Shown here in pieces: positions 22,649 to 31,400 of a stretch of DNA of 32,618 bases; the stretch's first letter is position 1; each line of letters starts with the position of its first letter. A program made the translations under genes and the position numbers. This DNA comes from Verrucomicrobiota bacterium (GTDB taxonomy: Bacteria; Verrucomicrobiota; Verrucomicrobiia; Limisphaerales; Fontisphaeraceae): contig JBAXGN010000084.1 of NCBI GenBank assembly GCA_037139415.1, forward strand, positions 1 through 32,618, in the 5' to 3' direction. The notes under the pieces are model-generated. The model did not search any database and was not told where the DNA came from. It worked only from the letters and a program-made list of their open reading frames with translations.

Positions 22649-25176
22649 ACGGACTGGTGAATGGCAATCGTAACCGGCACATGAACCTGCGTGGAAATAG
22701 CCGTGTAAATATCAACATCCTGTTCCGGAGTGCGGATGGTTACCACTAAAGCATAGCGCAAACGACTATTATGGCGTTGGAGATGTGGACGAAGACGCCA
22801 CCAACCATTGACTGGGTACACAGCAATTTGATTCTTCTCCGCCAATTGGGCTGCAGTGCCGCGCCAAGTATCGCTGTGAACCGACCCGCGATGCCGTAAT
22901 TTGATACCCAAATCCCAGTCTTGAGAGTCCGCAGCTCCTGCTCGTCCTGTATTTTCCTCATCACGCGCTTCACGATTGATGCGGGCACGAAATCTAGCGT
23001 CATCCTCTTCGGGGCGTTTAACATCAAAGCGTAGACCACACGAAGCGTAACGATAACGGTCGTTCGTTTGACGAGGACCAGGGTTGGCCTCAACAAAGTA
23101 GGACAGGGTAACCCGCATTTCAGCCTGCGTGAGGCCGTATTGCAGGAGAATTTCACGAGGCCACTTCAATGTGTGGAGTTTCAGTTCATTCGTTTTGATT
23201 TGCCCATCTTCAATGATGAAGGGCTGAATTTCATCCTGGCAGATCAAAGTAACTGAACTGCTGGCACTGCGCAGAGCCGCTTGAAGGTTGGGGGAACCAT
23301 AACCGAATTTCCTAAGTATTGAAGGCCATTTGGATTTTGGAATATCGCACACGTTCACATTGTCCAACATGGCTGGAGTCCAACGCGCAGAATGGATCAG
23401 CAGAGCGCGAAGGGTTTCCGGCCAATAATGAGGATATTCAGCTTGAATAATGGCGGCGGTGCGAGCCGCCAGCACCGTCGCGGCACTAGTGTCACCAGTT
23501 ACCCCCAAGAGGCGGGATCGAAAATTAGCGTTTGTAGAAAGCAGTTGGAGAGAATCGTGGTAATCAGCTGAACCATCCGCCGGATTGGTTGCTTTATTGC
23601 CACCTTCCATCACAACATCTGGTTTGATGGGCCATTGATCATTCCAGACAAGAGAGGTGGTGCTGGCTGGTGCCAGTGCTCCATCGGGCGCCAAAGGCTG
23701 CCACCCTGGCATGGCTTGTTGGTCTATATTCACCTTGTTGGTGAAAGCCCCAACAGTCACCGCATTCCAAGCTTGGGCTGGATCGTGAATCTGCTCGGTT
23801 TCGTTCTTGGCGGGATATTCGGCAGAATACTGGATATCGGTATTACCCGCACTTACAAAAACCAGTCGTTGGTTATCAGCAGATTCACCAGCGCCCGCGC
23901 AGATTTGATCCAGTTCGGCAGACCAAGAAGTGGGGCGTCCCCTAGCCCGAGTATCCACACTGGTGATTTGCATGGAAAAAACTCGACTTCGTTGAGGTGC
24001 GCCAATTTCGGCCCGTGCTACGCACTCCTTGGTAATGGCTCCGTAAAGCTTCGGATCGTTAGCACCAACCGGAGGTATTATTTTCACCGATTCAAGACAG
24101 TGGGTGAGTTGAATTGGCATGTTTCCCTCTAACGGAAAGGTAAGGTCGCCAAATAATGCCAGTCCCGCCATCTGAGTACCGTGCCCATTAGGTTGCTGAG
24201 TATCCGTCACCCCCCAATTGGGATCATAGGCATGCATATCCTGCATTTGAAGGGATGCGGACAACAAGGGATGCCCCTGATTGACACCAGTATCGAGTAA
24301 ACAAACCGATGGTTGATCAGGACCAGGAGGAATGACGCGTTCAAGCAGGTCGGCGGTCCACGCATTCTGTTCGATAGGGCTCATGGCCGTAAAAAAGGAA
24401 GCGGTGACCTGAGGCGCACGCAACTCGGTTAAACAGTTCAACAAATCTAAGGACTGTTCGAGTTGCTGTCTTGTGGCACGAATGAGCAATACCGTATTTT
24501 CAGGAAGATTAATCTGCGGTCTTTCTATGTCAATTTTCAGTGCGGCAGCTTGCTGACGGAACAATTGCAGTACGCTTTGGCGACCGTCTTCCCCATCCCC
24601 CACATGGAGCCAAACTTCCCAAGCAGTGGGCTCTTTGCAGTCGGGCATGGGCTTTTCCTCTTCCGTCCAGAAAGCCTCCAAGGCCGCTATGCGTATCTCG
24701 GCAATGGTCGCAACAAGTTTCTCGTTCTTATAATGCCCATTCAGGGTTTGTTGGCTTCGATAAGCCTCAATTTTTTTAACTAAAACGTCCAATTTACCAA
24801 ATGGTACGCGGACGGTAGCAAGAGTCATTTCTTCCTGTTTGCCTTTAATGACAACCAACCGTTTACGGACGTTTAAAAGGGTGAGCCCGGATTTATCCAG
24901 TGAATCAACATTGAGGGGAAAACCTCCATCGCTGGTAAACTCAAGAAGCAGCCCCCATTCAGTGGACAGGCCAGTTGCAACACGTTCCTTGTGAATACGA
25001 TCAGCAGCCTCCTGAATGCACGCAAGTTGATTATTTAATCGGGCAGCATGTTGCTGACGTTCTCTGGGTGGAAACTTGATACTACTTCCCCGACTGGGTG
25101 GTGGCGTAAAGGAGTGGACTACCCCTTGGTGATCAAACAGAAAGTGTCGATAACCGTCGTGACTTTTCTGGGGCAT
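22645..25176 (-). CDS. Subtilisin-like (S8 family) serine protease
   Basis: This 843-residue protein has a catalytic triad in S8 context: Asp295 in VCLLDTGVNQGHP, His332 in NGHGTQMAG and Ser564 in VTGDTSAATV. The oxyanion Asn445 lies in VFVSAGN. No signal peptide is apparent, so action in the cytoplasm is likely. Residues 1-280 form an N-terminal region I do not recognise; about 600-843 form a C-terminal region with beta-type sequence. The AAA ATPase gene lies 12 bp upstream, an arrangement also seen elsewhere for paired AAA ATPase and subtilase genes, and suggests ATPase-controlled proteolysis. It is the last gene of cassette 1 and overlaps the helicase scar by ATGA. The target is unknown. 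Confidence 0.9.
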   Translation of the reverse strand: MPQKSHDGYRHFLFDHQGVVHSFTPPPSRGSSIKFPPRERQQHAARLNNQLACIQEAADRIHKERVATGLSTEWGLLLEFTSDGGFPLNVDSLDKSGLTLLNVRKRLVVIKGKQEEMTLATVRVPFGKLDVLVKKIEAYRSQQTLNGHYKNEKLVATIAEIRIAALEAFWTEEEKPMPDCKEPTAWEVWLHVGDGEDGRQSVLQLFRQQAAALKIDIERPQINLPENTVLLIRATRQQLEQSLDLLNCLTELRAPQVTASFFTAMSPIEQNAWTADLLERVIPPGPDQPSVCLLDTGVNQGHPLLSASLQMQDMHAYDPNWGVTDTQQPNGHGTQMAGLALFGDLTFPLEGNMPIQLTHCLESVKIIPPVGANDPKLYGAITKECVARAEIGAPQRSRVFSMQITSVDTRARGRPTSWSAELDQICAGAGESADNQRLVFVSAGNTDIQYSAEYPAKNETEQIHDPAQAWNAVTVGAFTNKVNIDQQAMPGWQPLAPDGALAPASTTSLVWNDQWPIKPDVVMEGGNKATNPADGSADYHDSLQLLSTNANFRSRLLGVTGDTSAATVLAARTAAIIQAEYPHYWPETLRALLIHSARWTPAMLDNVNVCDIPKSKWPSILRKFGYGSPNLQAALRSASSSVTLICQDEIQPFIIEDGQIKTNELKLHTLKWPREILLQYGLTQAEMRVTLSYFVEANPGPRQTNDRYRYASCGLRFDVKRPEEDDARFRARINREARDEENTGRAGAADSQDWDLGIKLRHRGSVHSDTWRGTAAQLAEKNQIAVYPVNGWWRLRPHLQRHNSRLRYALVVTIRTPEQDVDIYTAISTQVHVPVTIAIHQSV

Positions 25177-25188
25177 GCGTTCCTCCGA

Positions 25189-26184
25189 TCATGGTTGGCC
25201 TCGTTTTAAAAAGGTGTGCCGCTCACGGATAGCTGCCAACAACTCAGCAGTGTTTACATCCGCACGGTCTCGCAACAACATTTCCTTGATGGTTTCGTCG
25301 CAAGCCTTAACTATCTCGGCAAAACTCATGCCAAACGCCGCAGTAGTGGCTTTGCCCAAGTCAACTGCCACTTTGCCAGGAGCCAGAGCCAGCCGTCGTT
25401 GCAGCGTCTGCCGAATTGCAGTACGGTCAGGCAATTGGAAATCCAGCAGATCGTCGAACCGCCGGAAAAGTGCTGCATCCAAACTGTGTCCGTGGTTGGT
25501 CGCCGCAATTATCAAGCTGGTTCCAGTGTGAAGTTCAATAAAAGTTAAAAAACTATTCAAAACCCGACGAATCTCACCAACATCGGACCCTTGACCGCGT
25601 TCCAAACCAATGGAATCAAACTCATCAAAAAGATATACAGCCCGCGTGCGTTCAACGGAGTCGAAGATCATCCGCAGTTTGACAGTCGTCTCGCCCATGA
25701 ACTTGGTGATTAAACCATCGAGTCTAACCACCAGCAATGGGATACCAAGCTCCCCCGCAAGGGCAGAGGCTGTCATGGTCTTGCCACAACCCGGAGGGCC
25801 AGTGAGAAGCAATTTCTGCCGGGGTTTGAGGTTGTGGCCTCGCAGTTTGCCAATATGCCGCTGCTCATCAAGAATGCGTTGTAACCGAACCGATAGTTCG
25901 GGGGCAAGAATCATGTCAGACAAACGGGTCTCAGGATAATAAGCGGTCAACAAGTCTGCCAGTTCGCCGCGCGGCGCGGCAAATTGAAGCACTGCTCCCC
26001 CGCTGGTAACCAGAGCTCGTTTCTCGCGGGCTTTGTCTATTAACGCTCTCAGCTCGGCAGCAAAGTCAGCATGACCATTCTTTGCCTCGTTAGCAGCTAC
26101 CTGCATAGCAATGGCGTAAAACCGCGCGTCGTCAGTGTCCGCGTGGCTTTTAACCAGTGCTTTAATTTGTTCTGCGGTCGCCAT
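25189..26184 (-). CDS. AAA ATPase (SpoVK/FtsH-like core) paired with subtilase
   Basis: I use the ATG at 26184 (331 residues). The frame is open to an ATG at 26328, but those 48 codons are hydrophobic and low in typical coding character, while MATAEQIKALVKSHA begins a natural helix. Motifs are Walker A LTGPPGCGKT (127-136), Walker B VYLFDEFDSIG (183-193), sensor IIAATNHG with Asn230, and arginines FRRFDD (240-245). The N-terminal 100 residues are helical. It probably works with the S8 protease encoded 12 bp downstream, as an unfolding or gating ATPase. No strong Shine-Dalgarno sequence precedes either start, so the start choice is moderate. It belongs to cassette 1. Confidence 0.85.
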   Translation of the reverse strand: MATAEQIKALVKSHADTDDARFYAIAMQVAANEAKNGHADFAAELRALIDKAREKRALVTSGGAVLQFAAPRGELADLLTAYYPETRLSDMILAPELSVRLQRILDEQRHIGKLRGHNLKPRQKLLLTGPPGCGKTMTASALAGELGIPLLVVRLDGLITKFMGETTVKLRMIFDSVERTRAVYLFDEFDSIGLERGQGSDVGEIRRVLNSFLTFIELHTGTSLIIAATNHGHSLDAALFRRFDDLLDFQLPDRTAIRQTLQRRLALAPGKVAVDLGKATTAAFGMSFAEIVKACDETIKEMLLRDRADVNTAELLAAIRERHTFLKRGQP

Positions 26185-26623
26185 CGGTTTTGCCAATAAG
26201 ATATTGGAATAAAAGACTGCTAGCCAGCAGAAAAGCGATTCTTTGAAGGAATGTGCACGGACCGGCTGGAATTGCCAAATTAGATGGTAAAGTGGAGCGC
26301 TAAAGCGGAACAACACCATGCCGGCCAACCAAGGCCATACTTTGGTAATTTATGATCGGCGTGACATATGAATTTGTGAAAGAAAACCGACCGCTTGTGC
26401 GACTTCTGTGTAGCAATTGACCAAATCGTTGTTCCGCAAATCATCAATTGGTATTTCAAGAACGAAGACACCGATCAGGGGCATAACGCTCCACTCGATC
26501 CACTCCCCTTACCAGAATACCATCCTCAAAATTGAGTTCGCGTGACATGGGACTCTTAAATCTTCAGCGTTATAGAACCCGTGTTTCCACTACTTGGATA
26601 GTTGAATGCTAGGTTTATCCTTA
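26185..26623. other. Intergenic region within cassette 1
   Basis: These 439 bp separate the possible HEPN gene from the AAA gene. They hold the decayed small frame described separately (26350-26548) and otherwise no recognisable gene. The region is the largest gap in the minus-strand run, so a promoter for the AAA-subtilase pair might lie here; I saw no convincing -35/-10 pair or terminator hairpin. Confidence 0.5.
26350..26548 (-). pseudogene. Short decayed frame of unknown origin
   Basis: A frame starting at 26548 reads MSRELNFEDGILVRGVDRVE and stops at 26456. A second, overlapping frame from 26484 reads MPLIGVFVLEIPIDDLRNND and continues to a stop at 26350. Joined by one frameshift near 26480 they would give about 65 residues of natural-looking protein. 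I do not recognise the family. It could be a remnant of a small gene lost from cassette 1, or chance. Confidence 0.3.
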
Positions 26624-27520
26624 TTATTGGCTACCGCTAGGCGGGATGCTAAAGGAGCTGTTTTGTGTGTTAACTTGGAACGAACCAAAACTTTCACTCG
26701 ATTCGGTTGTCGCGCCTGGCGCGGATTCACGCGTTCGCACTATTGGACAATCCTTATCCTCTGCCTTAATCCATGAATCAAAACCTGCCCAAGTGTCACC
26801 GAATTCTTTCAAAACATTGCCCCAATCTTCGTTTACCTGTGAATCAATATTCTGCCAAACCTGAACATCCTTTGACCAATCGGTTGCCGCGTCGTCATAA
26901 TGACGAAGATTGAAAACAATCATCCCTCCATCAATGCGGTGCGGCACGAGGATTGAATGAATGAACTGATGCCGCCGCTCGAAGGCGTAATAGAGTTTGG
27001 GGTTCTTGGCTTGGGAGAGGGTTCGGGCTGCGAACTTCTCTTTTAGTTCTGGCTTCGCGCCGCATTTTGGGCAGACAGGAATTTCCTGCCGCTTTTCCTT
27101 TTTCAACGCCAGGACTGTTTTCGCTTCCTCTTGGGCATGGACAAAGTTGTCAATTGAAGCGCCCAAGTTATCCCAAAACGAAGTGCAAGCGGCATGAACC
27201 GAAAGCAGACTGAAATAATCTTCCTCCGTCGCGTCATGCTTCCCTGATTCTTCCGCTTTTTTGCATATTGCGATGATCTCGCGTTTTGCAATGAGCGCGT
27301 GATGCAGACGCACGAGGGCCGTGTAGTGGCATCCGGCAAATGGCATCCATTCGGGAATGACTTCCGAGCCGTCTTTGATTCGCCGGGTGAAAATGTGTCG
27401 TGACCAGACCCGTGAGTATGGTAGCAAAACCAGACTCAATTCGTCGAATTCTCGACAAATCAAGACTTCCAATGGGTCGCCTTTGGTTTGCAACCGATCA
27501 AAGTCGTTATTTCCGGTCAT
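26624..27520 (-). CDS. Possible HEPN-type protein with CxxC zinc motif
   Basis: This 298-residue, mostly helical protein has two helices (about 65-90 and 101-140) followed by a CPKC pair (Cys150, Cys153). It then has ERRHQFIH, which fits the Rx4H (Arg183, His188) signature of HEPN ribonucleases, then VPHRIDGGMIVFNLRHYDD. The C-terminal 40 residues are Ser/Thr-rich and probably disordered. It overlaps the upstream Mrr-like nuclease gene by 14 bp, so the two are translationally coupled and may be partners. The HEPN call rests on one motif plus helical context; a non-catalytic adaptor is equally possible. Confidence 0.45.
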   Translation of the reverse strand: MTGNNDFDRLQTKGDPLEVLICREFDELSLVLLPYSRVWSRHIFTRRIKDGSEVIPEWMPFAGCHYTALVRLHHALIAKREIIAICKKAEESGKHDATEEDYFSLLSVHAACTSFWDNLGASIDNFVHAQEEAKTVLALKKEKRQEIPVCPKCGAKPELKEKFAARTLSQAKNPKLYYAFERRHQFIHSILVPHRIDGGMIVFNLRHYDDAATDWSKDVQVWQNIDSQVNEDWGNVLKEFGDTWAGFDSWIKAEDKDCPIVRTRESAPGATTESSESFGSFQVNTQNSSFSIPPSGSQ

Positions 27521-28388
27521 GGCTTGCCCTCTTTTTATGAATGTGCTCGATTTTTCCAGAATTGAAATCCTTCAGAATTGCCTCAACAATTTCTTCGCCA
27601 GCAATGACGATTTCAGTCATATCCAACTCCTCACGGTGATACGTGATTTTGACGCCTTCGACTTTGACAATATGGGACGCCCCGGATTTGTCTCTGCATT
27701 GGATGTAGTGGTCAGGTAGCGGGATTATCTTTATGTATGGACCACCTGCGCCCTTGCCATCGTCTGCAAGTGACTTGGGAAGCCAGCGGCGAAATTCATC
27801 TATTATTGGCTCGCCTTGCGCGCTAAGGAAAACCATATCAGGGCCATTTGCGAAAGTGAGTTCGCCATTTTGTAACGCATCTTTAATAGGTTGGACGGTA
27901 TCGGCAGGGAAGAAAATTTCCACGCGAGGCGCTTGCTCTGGCGTGGAAACCAAACTGACTTCCTTGATTTTCACGTGGATGTTTTTGATTCTACCCTTCC
28001 AATCCTCTTCGGTTGGCTTTCGCAGGAGTTTTAGCCCAATACCGTAGTGTTTGGCAAACTCGATTACCCCCTTTTGGTAGCCCGTCTTCGTGACCATGAT
28101 ACCCTGACAATTCCCGATGTCGTGTATGACCGCAAAAAAGTTGCGGACCTTTTCGAGCGTGATATCACTCGCGTAGTTTTTGCACTCGATCAGGACGTGA
28201 TGTTCGACCGTGGCGCGGCGGAAGCGCCAACTGACATCAACTTGATGTGTAACTCCGGAGCGCCCTTTGATGTCCAAGTTATGTTCAACTTTGATGTTGC
28301 CAGCGTTTTCATTTTGGAGAATCGCCTGGTAAACAGTCTGTGTAAATTTTTCGTATTCCACAGCCTCGGCATACATTTTCTCGTCCAT
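27507..28388 (-). CDS. Mrr-like PD-(D/E)XK restriction endonuclease
   Basis: This 293-residue protein has a nuclease fold in residues 30-125. The core reads THQVDVSW with Asp51, then HHVLIECKNY with Glu68 and Lys70, then GIMVTKTGYQKGVIEFAKHYGI, the usual Mrr-type helix after the active site. Residues 140-290 form a second domain of strands and helices that I do not recognise, possibly for target recognition. It is the first gene of cassette 1, only 17 bp behind the intact methyltransferase, and overlaps the next gene by 14 bp. It may cut DNA that carries, or lacks, a modification; the direction of choice is not visible. Confidence 0.82.
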   Translation of the reverse strand: MDEKMYAEAVEYEKFTQTVYQAILQNENAGNIKVEHNLDIKGRSGVTHQVDVSWRFRRATVEHHVLIECKNYASDITLEKVRNFFAVIHDIGNCQGIMVTKTGYQKGVIEFAKHYGIGLKLLRKPTEEDWKGRIKNIHVKIKEVSLVSTPEQAPRVEIFFPADTVQPIKDALQNGELTFANGPDMVFLSAQGEPIIDEFRRWLPKSLADDGKGAGGPYIKIIPLPDHYIQCRDKSGASHIVKVEGVKITYHREELDMTEIVIAGEEIVEAILKDFNSGKIEHIHKKRASHDRK

Positions 28389-28405
28389 AATCGTTTGTTC
28401 GCAGT

Positions 28406-31400
28406 TTATCGTGTCTTACCCCGCCGTCGAGTCGGCTTGCTCACCGGCTGTTCGGCAAACAGCGTGCCGCTGCCGGCAGGGGCGGTCGTGGTTTCAAAAT
28501 CGAAAAGTTCGCCGGAAGTGGAACGCTGGGCTTCGCCGAAGACGGCGGCAGGAATCGGCAAATCAATGACTGGCTGCGGCAGATTTTCGTTGAGCGGGAT
28601 ATCCCAGTAGGGGTCGTGTTTCTTGGTGAAGGCTTCGAGACCGATGGATTGCAGTTCGTCGAAGGCGGCGAGGCATTGGCGGGGGGCGTCTTTGTAGCTG
28701 GAGTGGCTGAAAGTGCTCAGGACGTGGGCGTATTGGTCGCGGGTCAGGCCATAGGCTTGAGCCACGACTGCGTCAATTGCGGCGCGGACGGCCCAGCGGG
28801 CGTCCTCGCCCGACAGCACCGGCCAGGTGAACGCCGCGCCCGCCTCCCGCCACACCTCGACCAACTGCTCCCGCCACAACGGCGCGTAGCCCGCGTTGTT
28901 GCACGTCAGACGAAGCGCGGAATGCGCTAGAAAAGATCTCGCTGTTAGCGTCGTCGGAATCCTCGTGGCTCGAAAAATGAACGAACTGACTGTTGATCCC
29001 GCTTTCTGACGAACCTGCCAATCAGCAAAGAATGAGTTCAACACTGACGCAAGTGCGAGCGCGTAACCGTTAGTTCGCGTGCGAAGCTGGGTCTCGATTG
29101 CTGCCTTATGATTTGTAATGATTCCCGGCGGTAACACCGCGCAAATGAGTGTGCGCTCGTTGGTACTGGAGGCAACTTCGCGGTATGCCAAGCGATAGAA
29201 CGCCATCGCTGGATTCCATTTGGATTTTCCGAGGACGACCGCAATGGGAGCACACACGCCCACCGGATAATCGCCGGTGTCGGTGAATTGGTTGAAAGCC
29301 TTTCCTTCAACCACCGGCACAAGTTCTGGGGCGGACTTACCTAAGTCGCGACTGATTTCAGATGCGAAGCGCACTGGATGACGAGGTAAATTGAAATCTG
29401 GATTGCGATGCAACTCCACTCCGTATGCAAAATCGAGACCGTCACGTTCCAACAACGCACCGAGTGAGATAACGCCGCTCGAATACAGAACGGCAAGCAA
29501 GTCAGCGTCCATCTGGCTTCGACATTCTGCGAATGTTAAAAGCTGCCCGCCAGTTCGACGAACAAAGTCGAGGGTGTAACGCAGAGCTGCAGGATGGCGC
29601 TCGGTGGCGAAAAGCCAAGAGTCATCATGAAGGTAAAACCCACAATCAAACGTGTTCGTGAATCCAGCATTCTGCGCCACCATAGCCGCGAATTTAAAAC
29701 TCCGATGAATCTCAAAAAGTGCTCGCTTATTCTCGAATGAGTAACAGCAGCGAAGTTGCATGTGTTCGAGGTAAAGCTGGCGAACGCCAGTCGCGCCTTC
29801 GTTGGCGTGGATTGCGCTTGGATAAACGCAGCCAACCTGGCCACCGGGACGCAGAACCTGAGCAGCGCGTTCCGCAAATAAGCGGTAAAGGTCTGGACGG
29901 CCAGTGGTGTTCTTCCCGTTCAGCTTTACCGTCTGCCAGCGATAGAGCGCGTCGTGCAGGCGGAATTGTGCCTCGGTTTGTTCGATGAACTCGGCCCACA
30001 ACCTTGCAGATTCAGGAATCCGTTTCGCGATGGCTTCGATGATTGGCTGGCGCGCTTTTTTGTCGTCAACGCTCAAAACCTCCAAATCATAGTTTGCCCA
30101 AAATTCTTCTTCTGGGACTTCAATTCGATCCCACGGAGGATTACCCAAATCGGCATCAAACCCGACGCGGATAGACGGATTGCCGTCGGGATAGAAGACT
30201 TCCGGAAATGCCAAGTCGAATGCCAACGCTGGGATGGCGTTCTTATTGAGGTCGGTGGTCAGCGTTCGGAAGTCAGAAACATTGTTCGAGACGGCGGGCA
30301 GGCCAAGGCCTTTGGCAATCATGCGCAGCAGGGTAGGAGATAGTAGCTGGGAGCTGGAAGATGGAATAAAACCGGTTTCGGCAATGTGCCTTGCGCATGA
30401 GGCATAGGCAGTGTCGTCGCTGCCTTCCGGGCCAAGCATCACGCCACCGCTCCAAGCGGCGGCGAGAAGTTTGAACGGGGCCAAGGCCTTATCCAGCCGG
30501 ACCTTGGCAGCTTGCTTGGCTTCGATATCGGCCACGGTCACGCCCACGGTGGCTTCCAGGGCGCGGACGTGCTGGAGGGCGTCGCCCAGCGCGGCGGTAA
30601 GCTTGGCGGTCAGCCCATGCGAGAACAGGTCGTCGAGCGGCTGCTGGGAGCCGGGGTATTTGAGCAGGTGCTCGAAGAACGGGCCGGTAAGGGCATCACC
30701 CACGACTAGCCGGTGATCCAAAAACGTGAGCGGCAGACCCTCAGCGTGACATTCAATCCAGAGTGCGAGCTTGGCGAGTTCGACGGCGAGCGGGTTTTTA
30801 TCCACCCCGTACAGGCAGTGAACGGCGATCATGCGACGGCAAAGGGCGATGGCCTTGTTGTGCGAGACGCCGCCAGCGGTGCCCTCCACGGAACGGCTAG
30901 GCAGATAGCGGAGCAGTTCGTCGTCAGGGTCCGGCAGATCAATGACACGCTGGCGGAGTGTTTCCGCACGGGCAGTTTGTTCGGCGGCAAGGGCCTGGTG
31001 CTCCGGCTTGGTATTGGCAGATAAGCGGTAGGACTCGGCGAGTTTTTCGGCAGCGGCGGCGAGTTCGTCGCAACGGCGCGCGGCATCATACAGGGCTTCA
31101 CCCAAGAAACGGCAGCTTTCGACCAGAAAATGGCCGCTGCCCATGGCTTTATCAATGACCTTGAGCCGGAGGATGGCACAAGGCTGCGGATCGTCCACTG
31201 GGCTGACGCGCTGCACCAACGGACCAAGGGTTTCGCGCACGAGAAAGCGAACGAACGAGTGCGGCGTGTAGAATGAGCCGGTGGCTTTGCGCCCGAGGCC
31301 GACGCGAAGATAAAAGCGGTCGGGCGGAATTTCCTCGATCCACTCGACCTTGGTCTTCTTGGTGCCAGCGGCACCTGCCTCGTCGTCCTCATCTGGTTCA

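Noticed and set aside
26185-26328. N-terminal membrane segment for the AAA ATPase using the ATG at 26328
   Set aside because: The 48 codons are compatible with a hydrophobic stretch but lack natural coding character, and a convincing start at 26184 begins a typical helical N terminus; the longer form remains possible.
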